DNA of 34,080 nucleotides from Jiangella ureilytica (lineage in GTDB: Bacteria; Actinomycetota; Actinomycetes; Jiangellales; Jiangellaceae), in assembly GCF_004348545.1 (NCBI RefSeq), contig NZ_SMKL01000068.1:1-34080 (forward strand), given 5' to 3'. A model generated the notes under the pieces. It was given only the letters and a program-made list of their open reading frames with translations, had not been told where the DNA came from and made no database searches. The first letter of the stretch is position 1. The number at the start of each line of letters is the position of its first letter. Made by a program: the position numbers and the translations under genes. This document shows, one piece after another, positions 25,263 to 33,748 of this stretch.

Positions 25263-26567
25263 GTGCTCAGAGTGTTCGCGCAGGCGTTCCGTACACCTGA
25301 CCTGCGCCAGAAGTTGTTGTTCACGCTGGGCATCATCGCGATCTTCCGCGTCGGCTCGGTACTCCCGACACCTGGCGTCGACGTCCCGGCGGTCCGCACC
25401 TGTGTGGACCTCGCCGGCAACGAGGGCATCTACGGGATGCTCAACCTGTTCTCCGGCGGCGCCATGCTGCAGCTCGCGGTCTTCGCGCTCGGGATCATCC
25501 CGTACATCACCGCCAGCATCATCCTGCAGCTGCTTACGGTGGTCATCCCGCGCATCGAGGCGCTGCGCAAGGAGGGCGCGTCGGGACAGGCGCAGATCAC
25601 GCAGTACACGCGCTACCTCACCATCGGCCTGGCGCTGCTGCAGGCGACCACCATCGTCACGCTGGCGCGCCGCGGGCAGTTCTTCCCGAACTGCCCCGAA
25701 GAGGTCCTGCAGGACGACTCGCTCACCACCGCCGCCATCATGATCATCGTCATGACGGCCGGCACCGGTCTGGTCATGTGGCTGGGCGAGCTCATCACCG
25801 ACCGCGGCGTCGGCAACGGCATGTCGCTGCTGATCTTCACGCAGATCGTGGCCAGCGTCCCGGGCCTGTTCTGGGGCATCCAGACCAGCCGCGGCTGGGG
25901 CATCTTCGGCCTGGTCATCGCGGTCGCGCTCATCGTCGTCGCGCTCATCGTCTTCGTCGAACAGGCGCAGCGGCGCATCCCGGTCCAGTACGCCAAGCGC
26001 ATGGTCGGCCGGCGCATGTACGGCGGCTCCGCCACGTACATCCCGCTGAAGATCAACCAGGCGGGCGTCATCCCGGTCATCTTCGCGTCGTCGCTGCTCT
26101 ACATCCCGCTGCTCGCCGCGCAGTTCAACCAGACGTCCGGCTGGGCGTTGTGGATCCAGGACAACTTCACCCGCGGCGACCACCCCGCTTACATCGCGGC
26201 GTACTTCCTGCTCATCGTCGGGTTCGCGTTCTTCTACGTGTCCATCACGTTCAACCCGAAGGACATCTCCGACAACATGAAGCGCTACGGCGGCTTCGTG
26301 CCGGGCATCCGCGCCGGCCGGGCCACCGAGGAGTACCTCGCCTACGTGCTCAACCGCATCACCTCGGCCGGCGCCATCTACCTGGCTCTCGTGGCACTGC
26401 TGCCACTCCTGGCGTTCAACGTGCTGAACCCCGCCGACGGCGGCCAGTCGTTCAACAACATGTTCGGCGGCACGTCGATCCTCATCATGGTGGGTGTGGG
26501 CCTGCAGACCGTGCAGCAGATCGAGAGCCAGCTGCAGCAGCGCAACTACGAGGGGTTCCTGCGGTGA
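25263..26567 (+). CDS. secY: Preprotein translocase subunit SecY
   Basis: SecY is the pore of the Sec protein-export channel in the cytoplasmic membrane. It has 434 residues and starts at GTG after a GGAGG. About ten hydrophobic segments are visible, beginning with LLFTLGIIAIFRVGSVLPTPGV. The plug/pore region YGMLNLFSGGAMLQLAVFALGIIPYITASIILQLL and the cytoplasmic loop KRYGGFVPGIRAGRATEEYL, where SecA and the ribosome dock, are conserved. Its stop overlaps the adk start by four bases. Confidence 0.98.
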   Translation: MLRVFAQAFRTPDLRQKLLFTLGIIAIFRVGSVLPTPGVDVPAVRTCVDLAGNEGIYGMLNLFSGGAMLQLAVFALGIIPYITASIILQLLTVVIPRIEALRKEGASGQAQITQYTRYLTIGLALLQATTIVTLARRGQFFPNCPEEVLQDDSLTTAAIMIIVMTAGTGLVMWLGELITDRGVGNGMSLLIFTQIVASVPGLFWGIQTSRGWGIFGLVIAVALIVVALIVFVEQAQRRIPVQYAKRMVGRRMYGGSATYIPLKINQAGVIPVIFASSLLYIPLLAAQFNQTSGWALWIQDNFTRGDHPAYIAAYFLLIVGFAFFYVSITFNPKDISDNMKRYGGFVPGIRAGRATEEYLAYVLNRITSAGAIYLALVALLPLLAFNVLNPADGGQSFNNMFGGTSILIMVGVGLQTVQQIESQLQQRNYEGFLR

Positions 26568-27145
26568 CGCGACTGCTCATCATGGGCCCGCCGGGCGCGG
26601 GCAAGGGCACCCAGGCCGACCTGGTCGCCAAGCGGTTCGCCGTGCCGGCCATCTCGACCGGCGACATCTTCCGGTCGAACATCGCCAACGAGACCGACCT
26701 CGGCCGGCAGGTGAAGCCCTATCTCGGGCCTGGCCTCTACGTGCCGGACGAGCTGACCAACGAGGTGGTCCGCGACCGCCTCCTGCAGCCCGACGTCGCC
26801 GACGGCTTCCTGCTCGACGGCTACCCGCGCACGCTCGCGCAGGTCGACTTCCTCGACAAGGTACTGGCCGAGCAGGGGTGCGAGCTCGACCACGTCATCG
26901 TCCTCAAGGTCGACGTCGACGAGGTCGTCAAGCGGCTGCACGAGCGGGCGCTCAAGGAGGGTCGCGAGGACGACACCCCCGAGACCATCCGGAGCCGGCA
27001 GGACCTCTACCTCGAGCAGACGGCGCCGCTGATCGCGGTCTACCGCGACCGCGGCCTGGTCTTCGAGGTCGACGGCCTGGGCAGCGTCGACGAGGTGCAG
27101 CAGCGGGTGGCCGAGGCGATCGAGCAGCCGCCGCAGCCGCACTGA
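26564..27145 (+). CDS. adk: Adenylate kinase
   Basis: Adenylate kinase interconverts ATP + AMP and 2 ADP. It has 193 residues and a GTG start overlapping the secY stop (GTGA). The P-loop GPPGAGKGT is at residues 8-16; the AMP-binding STGDIFR and GYPRT motifs are present. The LID is of the short type, as in other actinobacteria: after HERAL the sequence goes straight to KEGREDDTPETIRSR with no zinc-type Cys4 domain. It lies in the conserved secY-adk-map order. Confidence 0.97.
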   Translation: MTRLLIMGPPGAGKGTQADLVAKRFAVPAISTGDIFRSNIANETDLGRQVKPYLGPGLYVPDELTNEVVRDRLLQPDVADGFLLDGYPRTLAQVDFLDKVLAEQGCELDHVIVLKVDVDEVVKRLHERALKEGREDDTPETIRSRQDLYLEQTAPLIAVYRDRGLVFEVDGLGSVDEVQQRVAEAIEQPPQPH

Positions 27146-27159
27146 GCCGGCGCGGCAGC

Positions 27160-27969
27160 ATGGTCGAGATCAAGTCGCCCGAGCAGCTGGCGGGGATGCG
27201 CGCGGCCGGGCTGGTCGTCGCCGAGATCCACGAGGTGATGCGCGCGGCCATCGTGCCGGGCGCCACCCCGCTGGACCTCGACGCCATTGCCCGGCGCGAG
27301 CTGGCCGCGCGCGGCGCCACGTCGAACTTCCTCGGCTACGGCGGCTTCCCGGCGACGGTGTGCGTCTCGGTCAACGACGTGGTCGTCCACGGCATCCCCG
27401 ACTCCACCCCGTTCGCCGAGGGCGACATCGTCTCGCTCGACTTCGGCGCCGTCCTGCACGGCTGGCACGGCGACGCCGCGGTGACGGTGGCGGTCGGCTC
27501 GGTCCCCGAGGCCGTCGCCACACTGCTCGTCGACTGCGACGACGCGCTCTGGTCCGGCATCGCCGCCATGAGGGCCGGCAACCGGGTGCGCGACATCGGC
27601 ACCGCCATCGAGAAGACCATCGAGGCGCGCGGCCCGTACGGCATCGTCGAGGAGTACGGCGGGCACGGCATCGGCACCGCGATGCACCAGGACCCGCACG
27701 TCATGAACTACCGCACCCGCCAGCGCGGGCCGAAACTCGTCCCCGGCCTGTGCCTCGCGGTCGAGCCGATGATCACCATGGGCGGCCCCGAGACCCACGT
27801 CCTCGACGACGAGTGGACGGTCAAGACCGACGACGGCTCGTGGGCCGCACACTTCGAGCACAGCATCGCCGTCACCCCCGAGGGCCCCTGGGTCCTCACC
27901 GCCCTCGACGGCGGCGCCGCCCGGCTCGCGGAGCTCGGGGTGCCGGCCGCCGCGGCCCACCACGGTTAG
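27160..27969 (+). CDS. map: Methionine aminopeptidase, type I
   Basis: This enzyme removes the initiator methionine from nascent proteins. It has 269 residues. All five metal ligands are present: Asp94, Asp105, His169, Glu202 and Glu233, in the motifs SLDFGAVLHGWHGDAA, GHGIGTAMH, AVEPMIT and FEHSIAVT. The ATG at 27160 lies 14 bases after adk with only a weak ribosome site. infA, normally next in actinobacteria, is missing here; a convergent operon follows instead. Confidence 0.97.
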   Translation: MVEIKSPEQLAGMRAAGLVVAEIHEVMRAAIVPGATPLDLDAIARRELAARGATSNFLGYGGFPATVCVSVNDVVVHGIPDSTPFAEGDIVSLDFGAVLHGWHGDAAVTVAVGSVPEAVATLLVDCDDALWSGIAAMRAGNRVRDIGTAIEKTIEARGPYGIVEEYGGHGIGTAMHQDPHVMNYRTRQRGPKLVPGLCLAVEPMITMGGPETHVLDDEWTVKTDDGSWAAHFEHSIAVTPEGPWVLTALDGGAARLAELGVPAAAAHHG

Positions 27970-28033
27970 GCGCCACCCGGCCCGCTCGAGCGCCGGCCCC
28001 GGTTCCCGACCCCGATGGGTCGCCCCTCTGCAC

Positions 28034-28054
28034 CCGCGACCCGGCATGTCGCGG
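28034..28054. terminator. Possible bidirectional terminator between map and the importer permease gene
   Basis: CCGCGAC (28034-28040) pairs with GTCGCGG (28048-28054) around a seven-base loop, in the 159-bp gap between two convergent stops. A wider imperfect pairing (27993-28004 with 28077-28089, one bulge) could enclose it. Confidence 0.45.
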
Positions 28055-28128
28055 ACGAGGCGGCGGGCGGATGGGCAACCGGGGTCCGGTGCGCCACCCT
28101 CCCGAGCCGCGCCGACCCGTCGACGCCG

Positions 28129-29886
28129 TCACATCTTGCGCGTGGTGTTGCGCAGGAAGCCGGCCGCGAGGACGGTGATGATCGTCATCACGACGCTGAG
28201 GACGGCGGCGCTGGTGACGTTGCCCCGGTCCCAGTGGCCCCACAGCAGCGTCGACGCGACGGTGTTGTCCGGCGACTGCAGCATCAGCGGCAGCGTCAGG
28301 TTCTGGATGCTGGCCAGGAACACCAGCAGGAACGCGTTGACGAACGCCGGGCGCAGCAGCGGCACCAGGATCCGCCGCCAGACCGTCCGCATGGCCGCCC
28401 CGCTGGTGGCGCCGGCCTTCTCCAGCGTCTCCTGGATCTGCACGATGCCACTGGTGGTGAGCCGGGTGCCGAGGCTGACGTACTGCGTCGCCATGGCGAG
28501 GACGACGATCCAGATGGTGCCGTAGATCGGGATCGGGAGCACCAGGTAGATCAGCGAGATGCTCAGGCCGATGGCCACGCCGGGGAAGGCGTGCGGCATG
28601 AACGCCAGCAGGTCCAGCATCCACGTGGCCCGCGACCGCGACCGGACGATCAGCCAGGACGTCAGCGTCGCCAGCGCCACCGCGGTGATGCCGGCGGCGG
28701 CGCCGAGGATCAGCGTGTTGAGGAAGGCCTCGCCGACGGCGCCGCTGCTGAAGATGTCGCGGTAGCCGTCGAACGTGATGCGGTCGACCGCTGCCTGCGA
28801 GATGCCCTCGTAGAACGGCTGGATGCTCACCCAGATCAGCACCAGGAACGGCAGCACGAAGCCGATCAGCACGTACAGCCCCAGCAGCCCGAGCGCCGGG
28901 TAGCGCCAGATGCCCAGCTGCAGCTTCTTCGGATGCCGCGCACGGCTGCCGATGGTGGTGTAGGCGTTGGCCCGGCCGATGAGGCGGTTGTAGACGAGCA
29001 GCGGCACGATGACCATGCCGATCATCAGGATGCCGTAGACGCTGGCCGCACCGTAGTCGGGCAGGCCCGCCGGCGGCCGCGACGTCAGATAGACCTGCGA
29101 GCTCAGCACGATCTCGTGGCCGGGCAGCCCCAGCACCAGCGGCACGTCCAGCGTGTCGACCACGTTGACGATGAGGTAGACGAACGCGCCCAGCAGGGCC
29201 GGCGTCATCATCGGGACGGTCACGCGGCGCAGCGTCTGCGGCAGGGTCGCGCCGGACGTGCTGGCGGCGTCCTCGAGGCTGCTGCTCATGCCCTTGATGG
29301 CCGCGGACACCAGCAGGAAGGTGATGGGCACCATGCCGATGCCCTGCACGAAGATCATGCCGGCCATCGAGTAGATGTTCACCGTGAACCCGAACCAGGT
29401 GTCGAGCAGCTGGTTGATCAGCCCGTTGGTGGGGTTGAGCAGCAGCGACCAGGCGATCGACACGATCAGGAACGGCATGCCCGACGGCGCCACCAGCAGC
29501 ACGAACGACGCGTTCGGGAACGGGATGTCGGTGCGCTCGATGAGCCAGGCGAACAGCACCGCGAGGGTGAACGCGATGGCCAGCGCTCCGCCGGCGAAGA
29601 TCAGCGTGTTCCCGAGCGCGGTATAGGTCTGCTCGTTGCCGAAGACCCGCGTGTAGTTCTCCAGCGTCCACTCGGCGCCGGCCGACAGCGGGAGCCCGGT
29701 CGACGAGTCCTGGAAGCTGCTGCCGACCAGCATGATCAGCGGCCCGGCCACCAGGTACAGCAGGATCGCGACCACGACGACGGTGAGCACGACCCGGCCG
29801 CTGGGCCGCCAGGACCGCCTCGAGGGCCGCGCGGCCGGTGGCGGCGGGGGTGCCGCGGCCGCAGGCCGGTCGCCCAGCAGCGTCAT
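28129..29886 (-). CDS. ABC importer permease, fused two-domain (FbpB/AfuB type)
   Basis: This is the transmembrane component of an ABC importer. It has 585 residues starting MTLLGDRPAAAAPPPP, then about twelve hydrophobic segments in two homologous halves. Each half carries an EAA-type coupling helix for the ATPase: EDAASTSGATLPQTLRRVTVPMM in the first and EKAGATSGAAMRTVWRRILVP in the second. The two half-permeases are thus fused in one chain, as in ferric iron, thiamine and aminoethylphosphonate importers. The ATG overlaps the stop of the ATPase gene by four bases. An in-frame upstream extension lies inside that gene and is rejected. The substrate is not identifiable from this subunit. Confidence 0.92.
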   Translation of the reverse strand: MTLLGDRPAAAAPPPPPAARPSRRSWRPSGRVVLTVVVVAILLYLVAGPLIMLVGSSFQDSSTGLPLSAGAEWTLENYTRVFGNEQTYTALGNTLIFAGGALAIAFTLAVLFAWLIERTDIPFPNASFVLLVAPSGMPFLIVSIAWSLLLNPTNGLINQLLDTWFGFTVNIYSMAGMIFVQGIGMVPITFLLVSAAIKGMSSSLEDAASTSGATLPQTLRRVTVPMMTPALLGAFVYLIVNVVDTLDVPLVLGLPGHEIVLSSQVYLTSRPPAGLPDYGAASVYGILMIGMVIVPLLVYNRLIGRANAYTTIGSRARHPKKLQLGIWRYPALGLLGLYVLIGFVLPFLVLIWVSIQPFYEGISQAAVDRITFDGYRDIFSSGAVGEAFLNTLILGAAAGITAVALATLTSWLIVRSRSRATWMLDLLAFMPHAFPGVAIGLSISLIYLVLPIPIYGTIWIVVLAMATQYVSLGTRLTTSGIVQIQETLEKAGATSGAAMRTVWRRILVPLLRPAFVNAFLLVFLASIQNLTLPLMLQSPDNTVASTLLWGHWDRGNVTSAAVLSVVMTIITVLAAGFLRNTTRKM

Positions 29887-31103
29887 GTCAGACCACCGGG
29901 CACCTGGTCGCGCGGGTCCTCGGGGATGGTCCCCGGTGGCGGCGCGTGCTGTTCCTCGCCGGCCGGGATCGCGATGCACTCCTCGGCGGGCAGGTGGACC
30001 ACCGCCTTGTCCTTGTTGCGGTACGGCTCGTTGGCCGGCCGGGTCGCGCGGACGGGGACGCCGCCCACCTGCAGCCGGTAGTCGTAGCCGCCGCCCAGGT
30101 ACAGCCGGTAGTCGACCACGGCCGGGAAGTGGTTCTCCTGGCTCTCGGTGCCCAGCGGCTGCAGGACGACGCCCTCGGGCCGGACGACGACCAGGACGCG
30201 GTCACCGGCGACGGCGTCCGGCGACACCCGGGTGCGCATGCGGCCGACGTTGGAGTCGACCCAGCCGAAGCCGTCGTCGTCCGTCGTCTGGAGCGTGCCC
30301 TCGATGAAGCTGGAGACGCCGATGAACGACGCGACGAAGGCGTCCTTCGGCTCGCGGTAGATCTCGCGCGGCGTCCCCTCCTGCACGATGGTGCCGTTGC
30401 GCATGACGGCGATGCGGTTCGACATCGCCAGCGCCTCGTACTGGTCGTGCGTCACGAAGATCGTCGTCACCTTGAGGCGGCGCTGGATCTGCCGCAGCTC
30501 CGCGCGCATCTGCTCGCGCAGCGTCGCGTCGAGGTTCGACAGCGGCTCGTCCAGCAGCAGCACGCTGGGCTCGCGCACCAGCGCCCGGGCCAGCGAGACG
30601 CGCTGCTGCTGGCCGCCGGAGAGCTCCGACGGCCGGCGCTGCGACAGGTGCGCCATGCCGACGGTCTCGAGGATCCTCATGACGCGCTCCTTGACGTCGC
30701 GCACCTTGTGCCGGCTGACCCGCAGCGGGAACGCGACGTTCTCGAACACCGTCATGTGCGGCCAGACCGCGTAGTCCTGGAAGACCATGCCGATGTCGCG
30801 GCGGTGCGTCGGCACGAACCGGCGCGACGACACCACGACGGTGTCGCCGAGCTCGATCTCGCCCGACGTGGGCCGCTCCAGCCCGGCGATGCAGTGCAGC
30901 GTCGTCGACTTCCCGCAGCCACTGGGGCCGAGCAGGGTGTAGAACCGGCTCTCCTCGACGGAGAAGGAGATGTGGTCGACGGCGGTGAACTTCTTCTTGC
31001 CGGTGCCGTAGACGTGCTCCAGGCCGCGCACGTGGATCGCGTGCTTGCGGGGCCCGCCCGTCTCCTCCACCTCGAGCTCGTCGGCCTCACGTGTCTCGTT
31101 CAT
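29883..31103 (-). CDS. ABC importer ATP-binding protein with C-terminal regulatory domain
   Basis: This is the nucleotide-binding subunit powering the importer. It has 406 residues. Walker A GPSGCGKST is at 59-67, the Q-loop is FQDYAVWPHMTV (109-120), the signature LSGGQQQR is at 161-168, Walker B LLLDEP is about 182-187 and the H-loop His is 219. Residues about 240-390 are a TOBE-like C-terminal domain, as in FbpC/PotA/UgpC ATPases. The first about 20 residues are Glu-rich. It starts seven bases after the hydrolase gene and overlaps the permease gene. Confidence 0.94.
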   Translation of the reverse strand: MNETREADELEVEETGGPRKHAIHVRGLEHVYGTGKKKFTAVDHISFSVEESRFYTLLGPSGCGKSTTLHCIAGLERPTSGEIELGDTVVVSSRRFVPTHRRDIGMVFQDYAVWPHMTVFENVAFPLRVSRHKVRDVKERVMRILETVGMAHLSQRRPSELSGGQQQRVSLARALVREPSVLLLDEPLSNLDATLREQMRAELRQIQRRLKVTTIFVTHDQYEALAMSNRIAVMRNGTIVQEGTPREIYREPKDAFVASFIGVSSFIEGTLQTTDDDGFGWVDSNVGRMRTRVSPDAVAGDRVLVVVRPEGVVLQPLGTESQENHFPAVVDYRLYLGGGYDYRLQVGGVPVRATRPANEPYRNKDKAVVHLPAEECIAIPAGEEQHAPPPGTIPEDPRDQVPGGLT

Positions 31104-31110
31104 GCTGACC

Positions 31111-31974
31111 TCACGCTTCCGGTCGGAGGAACTCGGTGATGGTGCCGGCGACGACGTCCGGCTCGTCCTGGTGGATGGCGTGCGTGGCGTCGACCATCTC
31201 GACCCGGACGTCGCCGGGCAGCCTGCGGGCGTACTCGAGCTTCTGCTGCTGCCGCGACTCGCCGGAGCGCGACGACACGAACATCAGCACCCGTGCCGTC
31301 ACGTCAGGGAGCACCGGGCCCACGCGGTCGGTGTCCTCGCGGGCCGCCCGCATCGCCTGGAGCACGCTGCGGGGCATCTTGGCCCGCCAGCGCCCGTCGG
31401 GCAGCTCCTCCAGGCCGTTGCGGACGGCGGCTTCGCGCTGCGCCGTCCATGTCATCGTGCGGTCCTTCTCGCGGGCTGCGGCGAAGGCGTCGTCGAGGGT
31501 GTCGAACGGGCCCAGGCCGGCCGCGACCGCGCCGTAGAAGTCGTCGGCATCCTCGATCGTCGCGAAGAAGATCCGGGCCGGGTCGATGAGCACCAGGTCG
31601 GTGACCCGCGACGGCCAGCGCCCGGCGATGTACGAAGCCAGCCAGCCGCCGCGCGAATGGCCGACGATCACCATGGGCGTTCCGCCGAGCTGGTCGTGGA
31701 TGTCGATGACGTCCTGGGCGGCGCGCTCGATGCCGTAGCCGGTACCGGGCTTGTCGCTGTCGCCGCAGCCGCGGTGGTCCAGCGACAGGATCCGGTATCG
31801 GCCCGGCATCCGGTCCTCCAGGCGCGGGCCGAGCGAGTTGAAGAAGAGCGCGTTGCTGCCGACGCCGTGCAGCAGGAGCATCGGCGTTCCGTCGGGACTG
31901 CCCCACTCGACGCCGTGCAGCCGCAGGCCGTCGACGTCGAACCAGCGCTCGGTGTGGGTCGCGGTGGCGCTCAC
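31111..31974 (-). CDS. Alpha/beta-fold hydrolase in the importer operon
   Basis: This is a probable esterase- or lactonase-like enzyme of the alpha/beta hydrolase fold. It has 287 residues from GTG 31974, seven bases after GGAGG at the end of the preceding gene. LLHGVGSN gives the oxyanion HG, GHSRGG the nucleophile elbow with Ser107, and the C-terminal DATHAIHQDEP the catalytic His. The acid is unclear: the usual Asp after strand beta-7 is replaced in MFVSSRSGESR, where a Glu might serve. There is no signal peptide, so it should act in the cytoplasm, plausibly on the imported compound. The reaction is not known. Confidence 0.88.
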   Translation of the reverse strand: MSATATHTERWFDVDGLRLHGVEWGSPDGTPMLLLHGVGSNALFFNSLGPRLEDRMPGRYRILSLDHRGCGDSDKPGTGYGIERAAQDVIDIHDQLGGTPMVIVGHSRGGWLASYIAGRWPSRVTDLVLIDPARIFFATIEDADDFYGAVAAGLGPFDTLDDAFAAAREKDRTMTWTAQREAAVRNGLEELPDGRWRAKMPRSVLQAMRAAREDTDRVGPVLPDVTARVLMFVSSRSGESRQQQKLEYARRLPGDVRVEMVDATHAIHQDEPDVVAGTITEFLRPEA

Positions 31975-31976
31975 TC

Positions 31977-32360
31977 TCAGACCTCCGGGCGGTCGTCGTC
32001 CGGGTCCGGCCAGACCAGGCCGGACAGGTCGGGACTGTCGCGGTCGGGGTCCTCCAGCGTCCGCACCGGATCGAGCAGGGCGTCCACGATGTCGCCGAAC
32101 GTGCTGTGCTGCGCCTCGCCGTCGATCGTGGTGTGGCCGTTGCCGGCCGCGATCTCGGGCATGACGGCCGTGAGCCCGCAGTGGCCCTCGGGGCCCTTGT
32201 GGACGCCCCGCCGGGTCCGGCGGCAGGGGGAGTCCAGCATGGTGACGGTGTCGCCCTTGATGAGGGCCGTCCGGCGCTTGCGCCACGACTGCTTCTGCGC
32301 GTCCCCGCGCTGGTTCTGGATGTCGTGGTGCGAGGCACCCTCGGTCCTCATCTGCGCCAT
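31977..32360 (-). CDS. Uncharacterised 127-residue protein in the importer operon
   Basis: Not recognised. The ATG (32360-32358) follows AAGGAGGAG with six bases between, so translation is likely. The N terminus is hydrophilic (His/Gln/Lys/Arg-rich). A central part contains SPCRRTRRGVHKGPEGHCG, with two Cys and several His, which might bind a metal. Then comes MPEIAAGNGHTTIDGEAQHSTFGDIVDALLDP, and an acidic Asp/Pro-rich C terminus. There is no signal peptide or membrane span. It lies between the binding-protein gene and the hydrolase gene, two bases before the latter, so it is co-transcribed and coupled. Confidence 0.8.
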   Translation of the reverse strand: MAQMRTEGASHHDIQNQRGDAQKQSWRKRRTALIKGDTVTMLDSPCRRTRRGVHKGPEGHCGLTAVMPEIAAGNGHTTIDGEAQHSTFGDIVDALLDPVRTLEDPDRDSPDLSGLVWPDPDDDRPEV

Positions 32361-32403
32361 GCCGGACTCCTCCTTCGGAAACCGCTGGACAGGGGTGACG
32401 GCG

Positions 32404-33471
32404 TCAGCCGCCGACGGTCATCGCGGACAGCTCCTGCGTGACCCCGGAGACCATCTCCATGTCCTCGAAGGTGTCGATGATCGCGAAGTCCGCGGCCTCC
32501 GAGACGAAGTCGGGCTTGGCGATGTTGTCCTTGAACTCGAACTCCAGCTGCGCGGCCTGCCCCTCCTCGCTGCCGTACCAGGCCAGGAAGCACATGGCGG
32601 CGTTCGGGTGCTCGGTCTCGCTGATGATGACGGCGTAGTGGTCCTTCGCGCCGACGACGTCGTCCATGTACTTGATGTCGACGGGGACGCCGTTGCCCTG
32701 CTGCTCGCGGACGGTCGCGTCGTAGGAGTTGGTGGCCATGACGCCCTCGCCGGCGCCGACCTTCAGTAGGCCCGCGGTCTCGCCCTCGACGACCAGCGGC
32801 TCGTTGGCCAGCAGGTCCTCGTACCACGCCTTGGTCTCGTCGGGGCCCCACGCGACGGCCAGGTAGCCGGTGCTGTTGGCACGCGGGTCGATGACGATCT
32901 GGCCCTTGTACTTCGGGTCGGTCAGCTCCGCCCAGGTGTCGGGCAGGTCGTCCGGCGAGGTGCGCGAGGTGTTGTAGACGAGGCCCCAGATCTCGCGCTG
33001 GCTGCGGTAGACGTGGATGTCGTTGATGTCGACGGTGTTCTCCTCGGGGATCCCGAGGTTCGTCCACTCGACGTTGGCCACCAGGTCGCGGTCGAAGAGC
33101 GGCTTCGCGTCGTCGAGCGCGAGGTCGACGACGTCGGTGTCGCTGCCGCGGCCGGCCTGGGTCGACGTGACGATCTGCTGGATGACGTCCTCGGGCCGCT
33201 GCGAGACGAACTCGACCTCGATGTCCGGATACTTCTCCTGGAACGGCACGATCTCCTTGGCGAAGACCTCGGCGTCGGTCGTCTTGCGGACGTTGACGAC
33301 ACCCTCTTCGGCGCCCGCCGCGCAGACGTCGTCGACATTGGTGGCCTCGGGGAACCCGGCCGACCCGGCTTCCGTCGTGTCGTCGTCGCCGCCCCCGCAG
33401 GCCGCAAGGACCCCCAGGCTGAGCGCGAGGCCTCCGGCGACCATCGCCGGGCGGATCCTTCTGCTGGTCAT
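32404..33471 (-). CDS. Lipoprotein solute-binding protein of an ABC importer (AfuA/FbpA-like)
   Basis: This is the membrane-anchored extracellular receptor that delivers substrate to the permease. It has 355 residues from the ATG at 33471, with GGAGGA upstream. It has a classical lipoprotein signal: Arg-rich start, hydrophobic stretch and lipobox LAAC with Cys25, then a GGGDDDTTEAG linker. The mature part has the type-2 periplasmic-binding layout (EIVPFQEKYPDIEVEFVSQRPEDVIQQI, IWGLVYNTSRTSPDDLPDTWAELTDPKYKGQIVIDPRANSTGY), closest in general form to iron(III)/organic-anion binding proteins. The substrate is not assignable. It is first in the five-gene minus-strand operon. Confidence 0.92.
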   Translation of the reverse strand: MTSRRIRPAMVAGGLALSLGVLAACGGGDDDTTEAGSAGFPEATNVDDVCAAGAEEGVVNVRKTTDAEVFAKEIVPFQEKYPDIEVEFVSQRPEDVIQQIVTSTQAGRGSDTDVVDLALDDAKPLFDRDLVANVEWTNLGIPEENTVDINDIHVYRSQREIWGLVYNTSRTSPDDLPDTWAELTDPKYKGQIVIDPRANSTGYLAVAWGPDETKAWYEDLLANEPLVVEGETAGLLKVGAGEGVMATNSYDATVREQQGNGVPVDIKYMDDVVGAKDHYAVIISETEHPNAAMCFLAWYGSEEGQAAQLEFEFKDNIAKPDFVSEAADFAIIDTFEDMEMVSGVTQELSAMTVGG

Positions 33472-33748
33472 GACGCGTCCTCCATGTTCCCGTACGGGAT
33501 GCCGATCGACCTTGCACGTGCCGAAAGCCGGCTGCCCGGCGCAGAGCCGTGTGCGGATGCGGCTGCCGTGATGCGGCTGTCGGAAGCGTCCGCCCACGAG
33601 GACTCCGGGTGGGGTCAGGCTGGGTGCGGCCGGCTCGTGAATCCGATGTGCCCCCCGGATGATGTCGAGCGTTCCTCGTGAAAGGGACCGTGCTGGGGCG
33701 TCGCGGCGACCGCGATCACCATGCTTGCTCGCAGGGCTTGGCCGTGCA
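33472..33748. other. Leader region of the importer operon without a gene
   Basis: No convincing gene on either strand. Transcribed on the minus strand if the promoter at 33788-33815 is right. I see no clear riboswitch fold by eye and no iron-box (IdeR/DmdR-like TTAGGTTAGGCTAACCTAA) match. Confidence 0.4.

Noticed and set aside
28015..30081. 688-codon plus-strand frame opposite the permease and ATPase genes
   Set aside because: Its His/Arg/Gln/Asp-rich translation has no domain, and the minus strand encodes clear ABC importer subunits.
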